The notes under the pieces were generated by a model that made no database searches, was not told the DNA's origin, and saw only the letters and a list, made by a program, of their open reading frames with translations. From the NCBI RefSeq assembly GCF_932526225.1, contig NC_064040.1, positions 9,529,356 through 9,593,355 on the forward strand: 64,000 nucleotides of DNA, given 5' to 3'. This stretch comes from Nematostella vectensis (taxonomy: Eukaryota > Cnidaria > Anthozoa > Actiniaria > Edwardsiidae). A program made the translations under genes and the position numbers. Positions 43,666-55,172 of the stretch are shown one piece after another (the first letter of the stretch is position 1; the number at the start of each line of letters is the position of its first letter).

Positions 43666-44520
43666 ATGGCGAGATTCAAGACATCTAGCAGTAGCAGTTC
43701 CTATAAGTCTTCCTCGAGCAGTAAATCCTTCACGAGTTCTGGCTCTGAGGCCGCTGGTTCCCTCTCCATGAGCTTTAAGAAGTCGGAGTCGAGCGGGGGT
43801 AATACCCTTAAATCCACGCGTATCAACATCAATCAAGAACATGTACCCAATTTCGCATTTGTGAGGCCTCAAATACTACCAGTGTTGAAGCCGAAGAGCT
43901 GGGAGCGCTCTACGAAAGATATGATTAAGAAAGTCGAGCCGACAAAACCAACAGATGTTTTGTTTTTCTCGGTGAAAACACTCCCAGGCACTGCACTAGG
44001 ATATACCCTCGCAATTGTAGGAGAAGATGGATCAATGCAATACATTTTGAAGAGTTATCTGGAAGCGTGGAATATCACAGAAAAAGTTATCATGGATGTT
44101 GCTTTACGGAATCTGGAACGGAGACTCGAAATGAACGGAGTGGACCCGTGGAAGCAGAGCCGAGTAGGGGTGTACTATATCGATAACCTGGGCTCCGTCT
44201 CTGCATCTGTGGTGCTAATCCCACGCTATATCGATGGATTAGATGTCGGGGATGGCGACTATGTAGTAGTTGTACCGGCTGGGGATGTGTGTATGGTGGC
44301 TGGCGCCAAAGATGAGACCAAGTTGTGCATTATGGGTGAAGTGGCGCTCAAGTACTCAAAAGATCCCCAGCGATTCAACATCAAGCCTCTACGCTTCCAC
44401 AAAAACAGATTCAGCGAGTATGTCCCTAAGATCTACGCCAAAGAACAAATTGTTCCCAAATCTATGGACGAAGTGGCCAAGATACGGCTAAGGTTGAAAC
44501 CCATCAAGAAGGAAAAATAA
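43666..44520 (+). CDS. Intronless protein with Ser-rich head and DUF1444/YtpQ-like body
   Basis: A single uninterrupted frame of 284 codons starts at ATG 43666 (AAAAATGGCG) and ends TAA at 44520. Residues 1–50 are Ser/Lys-rich and look disordered (MARFKTSSSSSSYKSSSSSK). The body is compact: NFAFVRPQILPVLKPKSWER, VLFFSVKTLPGTALGYTLAI, WNITEKVIMDVALRNLERRL, SVVLIPRYIDGLDVGDGDYV and VVVPAGDVCMVAGAKDE. The AL-x-NLE pattern after a strand, and the later hydrophobic strand ending in PAGD, recall the bacterial DUF1444 family (B. subtilis YtpQ), whose function I do not know. That match is from memory and tentative. All neighbours have many introns, so lack of introns suggests retroposition or transfer from bacteria. 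A possible AATAAA lies near 45139. Confidence 0.75.
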   Translation: MARFKTSSSSSSYKSSSSSKSFTSSGSEAAGSLSMSFKKSESSGGNTLKSTRININQEHVPNFAFVRPQILPVLKPKSWERSTKDMIKKVEPTKPTDVLFFSVKTLPGTALGYTLAIVGEDGSMQYILKSYLEAWNITEKVIMDVALRNLERRLEMNGVDPWKQSRVGVYYIDNLGSVSASVVLIPRYIDGLDVGDGDYVVVVPAGDVCMVAGAKDETKLCIMGEVALKYSKDPQRFNIKPLRFHKNRFSEYVPKIYAKEQIVPKSMDEVAKIRLRLKPIKKEK

Positions 44521-44712
44521 CCTCGGTGTTTACTGCACGGATAAGAAAGATTATGTAAGGATTTGTAACAAACCATATCGGATGCGGATAAACTAATTAG
44601 CTATTTCAAATATTCAATCTAATTGATGACAGCTTTTCTTTATATGAGGTCAAAAGGCGCAGACTTGTGACGTCATAAGCTGTCAGGCTGGGAGACTGGG
44701 TCTACCTTGTTC

Positions 44713-45053
44713 TGCTAATTTTCGCGCGTACTTAAATTCGCGGTTTTCGCGATTTCAAAAAATTCGCGAAAAGACTCGCGAAAAATAAAGAGCGAAAACT
44801 TTAATTTAATCTCGCGAAATTTATTAAATACTGATCTCCTATTAAGGACAACGAAATTATCGATAATGTCTCAGGAACAAGAACACTTTTCCATTTCTGT
44901 GAGACTGGCTTTTTTTGTAAAAACGAAGAAAGAAGTTACTTGAAGTTCGTATTCGCGAAATTGAATCCTCTGTAAACACAATTTTTCTCCGCGTTTGCGA
45001 AATTAAAGACTCGCGAAATGTGCTAAGAAATTTTAGAAGCGCGAAAATAAAGC
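44713..45053. mobile_element. MITE with TTTTCGCGC termini and internal TCGCGAAA words
   Basis: The left end GCTAATTTTCGCGCGTACTT and the reverse complement of the right end GCTTTATTTTCGCGCTTCTA are similar. Many inverted words TTCGCG and CGCGAA lie between them. A TA dinucleotide lies near both ends, hinting at a TA target, but the exact ends are unclear. Confidence 0.55.
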
Positions 45054-45999
45054 ATAAAGGTTCCGCTAGAAAGGGCTACTTACTGCGAGAAAAAAGGTGT
45101 TTCTTTTTAACTGTTTTGCTTTTGTATTCTTCCTTTTTAATAAATGTAGATAGAATTTATAAAAAATTAAAGTTTTAATATGTGGTTTAAAAACGCACAA
45201 CATGTCAACATAACTATGAAGATAATACGACCAAAAATAGAGAGCCGTTAAAAAAAGTGTAGCTATATTACTGTTACATGACCGATGCCCTTTAGGTTTG
45301 CTTACTACTAGCTACAACTTAACATACTGCTTAAAGCCGCATTCTCACCAGTTTACTTCCGGTCGATTACGTAACAATCTTCGATTATTTTTAACGGAAA
45401 CTACGGAAAATATTTCAAAATTTTATAAGCAGTGTTTCTTTTGGAAGTTTCTTCGAGGATTTGGCTGATAATTTAGAGCGGATGGCGCAGATTCTAATAG
45501 ATTAGAAACTGGTGACAATGCGGCCTTAAAAGGTACGTGAATAATTCAAGACAGAAATAGTGAAGGGCCATCTATCTTTGTGCTATAAATTGTTTCCAAA
45601 AGCTAAACCCGTAGTAGTTTGCGCAAATTCCCAAAACTTGACGGGTCAGATTCTGTAGGGTCGTGCCACAGAGCAAGGTTATACCACAACTTGAATTTTT
45701 TGCTCGTCTTCCTCCGCATCCCTTTGTTTCTACTCCCCCCCCCCCCCCCCCCCCCCCCTCCCTCCAGGCGCATAACCCAGGATTGACTGAGCGGGGCGGG
45801 GTGCGCAGTCAATAGGAATCCTATGGAAAAAAAGCCTACCACCCTCCCTCTCCCTATATTCACTCTTCCCTCTCCAGGCGCGCGGGGTCTATCCCTCATC
45901 TTCCCCAGCCCTTTGTCCTTGCTACGCAGGCTATAGAGAGGCGTTTATTCGAACGTTGTTTATCTCTTAGTGTAAAGGGGTTTTGGGCGCGACTGGCAT

Positions 46000-46399
46000 C
46001 CAGAGGCGTACGCAGCCTCTAGGCCAGCAGTCACTGGACTGCAAAAACATTTGCGATCTTATTTGCATAACGAGGGGAAAAAATGTTTACTCATTCATTT
46101 TTATGTACGTAGTTTTATATATATGATGAGGATAAAAAACTATAATTTTCTTAATCATGGTAGTCTACAGATGATTCCCAAACGTATTGTTATGTCGTTC
46201 AGTGCCACGCGACGACTAAAGTCTATCTTAGATCGAGGATGACAGAGGAACGTGTAATATTCTCATAAGTCTGACGCTTTGCCGCCAATTTCCAGCCCAA
46301 AAGCGGGAGCTATGAAATCTTCACAGGATGCGGGACCACGCCCTCTCAGCTTCTGAATGCTTAGACTGCAACTTGTTAAAATCCTGCGTACGCCCCTGG
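46000..46399. mobile_element. MITE with CCAGRGGCGTACGCAG termini, 400 bp
   Basis: The left end CCAGAGGCGTACGCAG and right end CTGCGTACGCCCCTGG are inverted repeats with one mismatch. The interior includes GCCGCCAATTTCCAGCCCAA and GGGAGCTATGAAATCTTCAC. A second, opposite-facing copy lies at 60312–60511, proving a dispersed family. Confidence 0.75.
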
Positions 46400-47363
46400 A
46401 GTGGATCACTACCCTTATTTAGAGCCTCATATCAGATTTGTACGAGTTCTTGCGCATCTTGGCTATTTCTCATCTCGCAGCAAAGTAAACACACATGCTT
46501 TTACAGCTATAACTCTTATTTATTGGTATTTTTTACGTACAAAATATAACCTGCTCTGACATGTCCCCAAATAACTAAACAGACAATGCCAGACCCCTTG
46601 TTGGTGTCTAACTTCCGTAGAACTCGCCACCAGGCTTATAATAATTATTTTACCCCGAGAAGCACAGATTTGATTACCAACATAGCCTACGTGTAGGCTA
46701 TCAGGATATTTTTGCGGGTCAGCGGCTAACGTAGGCTATTACCAACACAGTGAGACTGAGGTTATCTAATTGATTTTTGCTATTTTGTAAGAGCCTCATC
46801 TTTCTTGAATTGTCAAGTTTGGTCAAATCAAGTTACAGTGGTCCACGAGACACTGACGTGTGATTAGTATGTAACTAAAGGGGAAGTACAGAAAACAGAC
46901 AAATGGAGTGAAATATAGTCTAGTATTAGTGCACAGCACCGTTTCCAAACCGTTTCATGGATTAAGGAGCCCAACTCAGTCTCACCTTTAATATTTTGTT
47001 ATTGTTTTCAATCAACATTGGAAGAACAATTAAAATTCGAAATAATCATCTAAAAACAAAGTTTCAAACTTCATTTACCAAATTCGAATGGAAATATTGC
47101 AATAGCGTTACCTTCCAATACTCGGTACTTGACTAGAATGAATGAGACTCCTTAGTTTAAATCACTCTTACATTGTTTGGTGAGCTTAAAATTCAACGGC
47201 TGCTTTCACAGCTTTTCCAGGAAGAGATCTAGTAGACAAGAGCAATCACTGCTTATCCAGGAAGAGATCTAGACAGCAATAATAGCTTTTCCATCAAGAG
47301 ACCTAGACATGGAGCAACTTGGGAGTATGGCTGGGATTGTGCTCTGTTTGGTTATTCTTCAAT

Positions 47364-50300
47364 CTACAATTCTTCAAGAGCGGCTATTGTGTTCTTGAGA
47401 AGTTGGTGATGAGCCTGGAAGAGAATTTTTCGTTTAAGGCAAATTGCGTTTGTCATCTTTCCCTGGCAATAGCCTCGATAAATTAAGTATATTGTATTGT
47501 ACTGGCTAATATCCCTCCCTTAACTGACTATTCATCCATCCCTTACCACCCCCTCCCCCTCAGTGTTGTTCCTTATATGTGGAAATGATGTCAATCATTA
47601 CAGAGAAATATAAACGCAACTGTCACTGTAGAGAGATACACACTTCCTTAGCCACCACTACACACTTTAAGAAAGTCAGCGAATAAAGACAAACTTCACA
47701 ACTAGCAGGGTCTTGTCAGCTATGATGTGAAATAGAGAATTTGTTAGCCATGCTGGCTTGCTACTTCATGTTCATGCTAGTCAGATAGCACATCTGTTAT
47801 ACTCATTAGCTCAATAAAACAGTCGAGGTGGCCACAGTAGTGTGTGCCACATGGTAAACTGCTGTATTCTGACTATCTATTAGGGAACAGGGAATGAGTA
47901 TCAACTTACCTTTGCATGTTTCAATTCTAACTCTACTAATTCAGTCTAGAAAAAAAGAGAACATGACAATTAAGCAAGGTTTACTAGCATTAAATGCTTT
48001 CAAGTCAGTGCAGGATTTTATTTAATAATTTGAATATAATATTCTTATTGCCTGTTTGATAAAGCTTTAAACGATTTCTGAGTACATGAGTGTGTAGCCT
48101 AATGTAATGTTCACAGAGATCCCTTTGCAAATGGTTTCTTTTGCACACTAAGCATATTGATGTAGCCCTAAAACAGCTAGTACCAATTCACCATACTCAC
48201 CAGATTTTTTCTAAACTGCTGCACTCTTCTGGCTTTGAAGTCAGTTAGTTCCTGGCGAGCTATCTCAGACATATGCTCAAATTTTTCACTGGCATTTTGC
48301 TGGGCACTCTCAGCCTATGGGATTATTGGACAAGAAATGAGTTTTTTAAATAGAATACAAATTGGCAGTTTTATATGATGTGTTTGCGTGCTCTGGGGAA
48401 CTGGACTTAAGTGAGGCATAAAAAAGGGATTCAAGCTATATATCAAGCTGCTGCCGTACCATTTATCATAACTCCTATCATCGTCATCATCATCATCACA
48501 AACACATAAAGAAAACCAACACCATCATCATCACCAGAACCATCATCATCACCACCACCATCACAGGTCGTGTAGCAGCTCTCAGAAGATTTCACCACAT
48601 TAGATTGATACACCACAGACAAAACAATGGGAAACAAAACAGTAGAACGAGAATACAATAGAACAATGAGGTAATCCAGCCAGTTACGTAATGCCTTATG
48701 AGCGGGCTGATACATGACTGACAATCACCACCAACACCATCATCATCACTGTCTTTATCACTAACACCATCATCATCACTGTCTTTATCACTAACACCAT
48801 CATCATCACTGTCTTTATCACAAACACCATCATCAATGCCATCATCATCACTGTCTTTATCACAAACACCATCATCAATGCCATCATCATCACTGTCTTT
48901 ATCACAAACACCAGCATCATCACTGTCTTTATCACAAACACCAGCATCATCACTGTCTTTATCACAAACACCATCATCATCACTGTCTTTATCACAAACA
49001 CCAGCATCATCACTGTCTTTATCACAAACACCATCATCATCACTGTCTTTATCACAAACACCATCATCAATACCATCATCATCACTGTCTTTATCACAAA
49101 CACCATCATCAATACCATCATCATCACTGTCTTTATCACTAACACCATCATCAATGCCATCATCATCACTGTCTTTATCACAAACACCAGCATCAATACC
49201 ATCATCATCACTGTCTTTATCACAAACACCATCATCAATACCATCATCATCACTGTCTTTATCACAAACACCATCATCAATACCATCATCATCACTGTCT
49301 TTATCACTAACACCATCATCAATGCCATCATCATCACTGTCTTTATCACAAACACCAGCATCAATGCCATCATCATCACTGTCTTTATCACAAACACCAG
49401 CATCAATACCATCATCATCACTGTCTTTATCACAAACACCAGCATCAATACCATCATCATCACTGTCTTTATCACAAACACCAGCATCAATACCATCATC
49501 ATCACTGTCTTTATCACAAACACCAGCATCAACACCATCATCATCACTGTCTTTATCACAAACACCAGCATCAATACCATCATCATCACTGTCTTTATCA
49601 CAAACACCAGCATCAATACCATCATCATCACTGTCTTTATCACAAACACCAGCATCAATGCCATTCTTATCAACAACTCCACATCATTGCCATCACCATC
49701 ACAGTCCTTACTAGCAACACCATCATCGTCACTGTCTTTATCACAAACACCATCATCAATGCCATTCTTATCAACAACTCCACATCATTGCCATCACCAT
49801 CACAGTCCTTACTAACAACACCATCATCGTCACTGTCTTTATCACTAACACCATCATCAATGCCATTCTTATCAACGACTCCACATCATTGCCATCACCA
49901 TCACAGTCCTTACTAACAACACCATCATCATCACTGTCTTTATCACAAACACCATCATCATCACTGTCTTTATCACTAACACCAGCATCAATGCCATCAT
50001 CATCACTGTCTTTATCACAAACACCAGCATCAATGCCATCATCATCACTGTCTTTATCACAAACACCAGCATCAATGCCATTCTTATCAACGACTCCACA
50101 TCATTGCCATCACCATCACAGTCCTTACTAACAACACCATCATCATCACTGTCTTTATCACAAACACCAGCATCAATGCCATTCTTATCAACAACTCCAC
50201 ATCATTGCCATCACCATCACAGTCCTTACTAACAACACCATCATCATCACTGTCTTTATCACAAACACCATCATCATCACTGTCTTTATCACAAACACCA

Positions 50301-53300
50301 TCATCAATACCATCATCATCACTGTCTTTATCACAAACACCATCATCAATACCATTCTTATCAACAACTCCACATCATTGCCATCACCATCACAGTCCTT
50401 ACTAGCAACACCATCATCGTCATCATCATCGCCTTTATCATTGCGAATGCCATCATTATCAGCAGAGTCATAATCAACTACTGCATCATCACAAGGCAAC
50501 TTACTGCAGTAATCTCCTTATTCTTCATCCTGGCCTTATCCAAGGCCTTGTTAGCATTCTCGTACTCGGCTAGACACTTGGCTCTCCGGTGGAGCAGATT
50601 TTTGGCAGCCTCAGTGTCCCGCATGTAATATCGCAACAGGTCCACCATCTTCAAGTCTTCGTCAGATGCCACCCGACCTTCAAGCTTACGTGCTCGTTCA
50701 AAGTAGTCTCCTGTCTTGTTAAGAAACTTGTCTAGCCCTGTGTACTCGCTGGTCCCCATGCTTGCAATACCAGTGGATATTTTTATGTAGACATCTGCAC
50801 AGTTCTTATGTGATCTTGTCATGACGTCTCCCTTGCGCACAGAGTCCTTTAGCCTAAATTAAAAGCAATCAACAATTCCTTTATTTGATGGAGTGGGTTT
50901 ATTATGGGTCAAGTCAGATTTTTTAAGGAGCAGGATTTCTATAAACCTGGTTCTATACATTGAGGACTGTGAATCCATTGTCTTAGATAACAAGGTACTG
51001 TCATTTATCACACTTCATTAACCTGCACCAGACGATTCGTAACAGTGTTTACACACTGATTCACACTCATGTATGTTATATGTGTGAAACAGACCATTTA
51101 CTGATAATTAAGCAAATTTGGCCAGTTACAGTTTGGACAGTTACTAAACATTTAATTTGATATTTCCTCCTTTCTCACAAGGATCTCATACTCCAATAAA
51201 AATACACTTTTTACCAACATTCTTTCAAAGACAACTTCTTACTTGTTGTGGTATTCTACAAGAAATTTCTTTTCACTCTCAAAGAACTCATCAACATCCT
51301 GAGGAACATAAAACCAGTGTTAGGACTTTGTAAAAGCATTTATAGTGAGAAAACAATTATTAGGATCAGCAATGGATTAGGATCAGAATATGAGACTGCT
51401 AGCCCAGAAAGCAGGACTTTATCCACACCCTTAATCAGACCCTTCCTTCTGCCAAGAGAGCAGGACTCTATCCACACCCTTAGTCAGACCTTACCTTTAG
51501 CCCAGAGAGCAGGACTTTATCCACACCCTTACCCAGACCCTTCCTTCAGCCCAGAGAGCAGGACTTTATCCACACCCTTACCCAGACCCTTCCTTCAGCC
51601 CAGAGAGCAGGACTTTATCCACACTCTTAGCCAGGCCCTACCTTTTGCCCTGAGAGCAGGACTTCGTCCACCCCCTTTGCCAGTCCTTTGAACAGCCCTC
51701 CTAGCTTCTCTTTTTTGTTCTTGCCACGGACATTGAGCTATCACATAAACAAAAGCACCATAAGGGTGTTTTGTATTTGATTTCATTACATCTAACAACT
51801 CTCAACGTGTTTTTATGTATAAAAGCTATCCAAGTAAAATTTTAATGCTAATAAAGTAAATACAATCTGATTGTGTAAGAAGCTGCCTATGAGCTAGTTG
51901 AGGTGTCAATCATTTTACAGCCAGTGTTGGTAAAACATACAGTAGCAGGACCTATTTCTGGGCATTTTGAATATTTGCATCATAGTGCTTATTCTGAATT
52001 GATTTTTTATAGCTCCTGATGATTTTTTTCCACAACCTTACCTCTGCTTTATACTCTAAGAAAACTTTGAAGTTACTGTCCTTCCTGAGGCTGGGATGGG
52101 ATGCTAGCCTTGTCAAGAATACCTCGTGCATCGCCACTGTCTTCTTGAATGTTGCCAAGTACTCACTGACAAATAAAGTAAACACAAGTTAGAAAAAAGC
52201 CTTATTACCTCCTACTGAAGGCCCTCAACTTAAAGTGTCAATCCATTCTTAAGTTTGATAGAAATCAGCTTCATAACGCAAAAGTTTTTTATTAAAAAAT
52301 GGGAATAACAAAAGGTGAGGAAGAGGGAATTAACCTGGCCACTTCATGGCAAAAACAAGAAACACAATGCACCACAATTCAAGTGGGAAGAATCCCGAAT
52401 GCATTGTGAATCATGTAAGACGTTCTTTACAAGGAAGAAATTATTAATCATGTAAGATTTTCTTGACAAGGAAGAAATTATTAAACATTTAAGATCTTCT
52501 AAACAAGGAAGAAATTACAAATCATGTAAGATCTTCTTGACAAGGAAGAAATTACGTATGAATCATGTAAGATCTTCTTTACAAGGTAGGAATTATGAAT
52601 CATATAAGATCTTCTTGACAAGCCAGACTATATTGACACTAAAACCACCACTATTTTTCACTCACGCTTCTAGCTCTTGTTTCATCTTTTGAAACTCTTC
52701 CTTTGTCATGTTTCCTTCCCCTGTAAATACAACAGACAGTAAAATGCATTGATTATTTGTGGAGTTGACATGAGACAGAGGACACTGTCCTTTTACTTCA
52801 CGTTCACAGACAAACTCGTTCCCAGAGCCCAGTACCTTCATAGCGCCAAGGTACAAGGTTCCTAGGGGGATTCTTATTGGCTCTTGAGCTTACTTCTGTG
52901 AGCATGCGCAAATAAAACAAAATTGAATAGAACAATGTAAAGGTCCACGACACTTGTCACACATTCTGTGCTTACTAGTGAGATTTCGTTTTGAAAATAA
53001 AATTGCAGAGAAAACTTCCAATCATTTGTGGCTTTTTGTGTCTTACAACATCGAGGGAAGCCTATGGGAAATTATGGGAAATGACGAAGCATGCGAAGTT
53101 GTTATATATATGCCAGTCATGATCTTGGTGGATTAACTTTTTGAAAGAGTTCTGTGTAATGATGCAAAATGATTTCAAATATCTGATCTGATAATTTGGC
53201 AATATTTGAAAGAATAGCTAGACATCGTATTTATGACATCATAATTGATTCAACCACACCCAAAATAGGGCGTGGCACATGCTGGTGATCATTGTCTGTA

Positions 53301-55172
53301 AGTTTGATGATCACAGCCTAAGCGGTACAAGAAATAGGGAGGGGGGCCCAGGGTTAAGGGCAAAATCAGTAAAATGATTGATAACTGGATTTGCGCTGTC
53401 CTTGAGACAAAAACAAACCGTAGGTGAATCCAAGCACTTTGTGAATTAGGAATTAGGAATGCTTTACCGTACCCGGTTGGCACCATATACACCAAAACCA
53501 TCCTTTTTATTAACAACGACTGACTTCAAAATGTGGGATTGAATTTCTTTCGGTGTAAAATCTTCAACTTTTCCTAATTTGTCAAGCACGAATTGGATCT
53601 ATCAGTGAAAGAGATCAAATGAAAGAGATCTTTCCGGTTGCTATTTTGTTTGGACATGTGCAGTAAAACTGGAGCCAACTAAATCTTTTGGTGAAAAAAA
53701 CTCAGAGCCTTGTACCTGACCACTGGCTCAAAGGTACATGGTCTCTGGGAACGAGATTGGTTCACAGAAAAATACAAGAAAATGTTGAACTAAATAAATG
53801 CCTACAACTCTTACTACACCACAAAAATTTTCAGCCAAAGTTATATGACCCCCAAAACTACACCTTTTCCTGTCCAGGAAAAGATACAGTACATTCAAGT
53901 GGTAAAGAATGCCCTTAATTCCCAACAGGTCCAATAATTTTAGCCATGGAAATATTTGAGAACCCACTGCGGCTCCCCTGTGTATAGTTCACTGTATTAT
54001 GTGTGATAAATTGTGTACACAATAACAACTACCTTCTCCTAGTTTTTGCAGCTTTTCTCTTGACACATCAAAGTCTGGTTTGGGAGGTGCGGGAGGTATC
54101 TAGAGATAAAACAGAAAAAACTTAACCCTGATTGAAGCTAGGGACCTGAATCTGGCATGTGGTCGTAGGAGGCAGGAGGTTTGGAAGGGCCAACCGGCTT
54201 GAATGTATGGTCTACTTATAATATTTGCAGTTTTTATCCATTTATCTGTTTCAGTTTATTTCTTATTTTGATAGGTTATTGCAGTTCCAGACCCCAATAA
54301 AAGGCAACCCATTGTAATATAGTAATAAATAATATAGTAAGATTTTATTCTTGAACATTACAGAAAATACACCATTTTTTTTTGGATTTGAGTGAAATCT
54401 CTAAAAGAATATATTTCAAATGAAATGCAACAAGGAAACGCAGCTATCAGATGTGATTTCAAGATACATATATTGTCATCATTTTAAAACGATATGATTT
54501 AGTCGAAATTCTGTTTATTTGTTCAGAAGATATCAGTAAAATATTATTACGATATCTATTAAGGTAGTAATAATAAGACGCTTAGTGGAGTGGTAATGTT
54601 TGATAAGCTTTGTTCCACAACAATCATCATACTTACAATAATACCCGCATACTCCTCGTTCTCAACACATCTATCGTGCAACCATACGAACTCCTCGTGT
54701 TCTCGAACAACACTGAAGTCGCTCTCCTTGAAATCCGGCAACGTGGTCTACGAGAAAAAGGATAAAAAAACACGCTCGACCTCACCCCCTCTGGATCAAA
54801 TGCTTTCAAATGGAGTCAAACCTTTGTATGCACTGTGAATTTTACGCGATCTCTCTCACTTAGTGCATCTGAAATATCGACATTCAGCGAGCTATCGGAA
54901 GAAAGGTCCACAGATTGTGTTCGATTCTGAAAAAAATGAGAAATAGCGAGATATAAAAACAAGAAGAAAGCAACTTGTGTCTTCAATGGGCTAACACAGA
55001 CAGGCACGGAACGCGAGCTCTCATTAAAATCCTCCCCTACCTTCTCGTCATCCAACATGTCGGGACTATCTGCAGCGTCCTAGGGAGGCAATGTATTTGT
55101 TAACGTTAGAGCAAGTTTGAGGGGTTGAGGGGAACTTTTCAGGTGTATTTTTGAAGAGTTTCGTACCATCAT
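47364..55172 (-). CDS. SNX6: SNX5/6-type sorting nexin (PX–BAR), complete, 13 exons
   Basis: Exons on the minus strand are 55172–55167, 55079–55041, 54926–54822, 54747–54637, 54099–54033, 52720–52666, 52165–52042, 51737–51642, 51298–51243, 50853–50505, 48314–48201, 47945–47910 and 47414–47364. Phases all close, giving 402 aa against about 405 in human SNX5/6. The PX domain spans roughly residues 25–165 ([66 protein letters not shown]). The BAR domain follows ([69 protein letters not shown]). It ends [19 protein letters not shown]5/6 pair with SNX1/2 in endosome-to-Golgi tubular sorting. Whether this is SNX5, SNX6 or their common ancestor cannot be decided. The first coding exon holds only ATGATG. 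Confidence 0.95.
48725..50430. repeat. 42-bp/30-bp CATCAT-rich minisatellite in SNX intron, with longer composite units
   Basis: The basic unit is ATCACTGTCTTTATCACAAA, CACCAGCATCAATGCCATC, ATC (42 bp), or 30 bp without the CAATGCCATCATC part. From about 49660 a longer composite appears that adds TTCTTATCAACAACTCCACA, TCATTGCCATCACCATCACA and GTCCTTACTAACAACACC. It fills most of the intron between the exons at 50505 and 48314. Long open frames on both strands here are repeat artefacts. Confidence 0.95.
51400..51690 (-). repeat. SNX exon/donor minisatellite, 49-bp unit, six copies including the true exon
   Basis: On the minus strand, the end of the exon at 51737–51642 (GTGGACGAAGTCCTGCTCTC, AGGGCAAAAG, donor GTAGGG) is followed by five copies: GTGTGGATAAAGTCCTGCTC, TCTGGGCTGAAG, and GAAGGG or GTAAGG. 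Spacing is 49 bp. Only one downstream copy, near 51483, keeps a GT donor; the others read GAAGGG, so most copies have lost the splice site. Confidence 0.92.
52400..52625. repeat. About 40-bp tandem repeat in SNX intron, six copies
   Basis: The unit AATCATGTAAGATCTTCTTG, ACAAGGAAGAAATTA repeats with variants (TTTACAAGG, AAACATTTAAG). It lies upstream of the exon at 52666–52720 on the plus-strand map, within the SNX intron. Confidence 0.85.
52870..54032 (-). other. Large SNX intron without recognised features
   Basis: I find no gene, RNA or clear repeat between the exons at 52720 and 54033 beyond low-complexity stretches. A weak inverted similarity (AGTACCTTCATAGCGCCAAG against GTACCTGACC) is too short to call. 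Confidence 0.5.

Larger units (their letters stand above)
44521..47363. other. Intergenic region between the intronless gene and the sorting nexin
   Basis: I find no gene here. It holds two MITE-like elements (44713–45053 and 46000–46399) and a run of about 30 C near 45740. Short open frames are not supported by any domain or codon pattern. Confidence 0.6.

Noticed and set aside
48696-50131. Long open frames (up to 328 codons) that look like a repetitive hydrophobic or Ser/Thr-rich protein
   Set aside because: They are translations of the CATCAT-rich 42-bp minisatellite inside an SNX intron, open on both strands for the same arithmetic reason.
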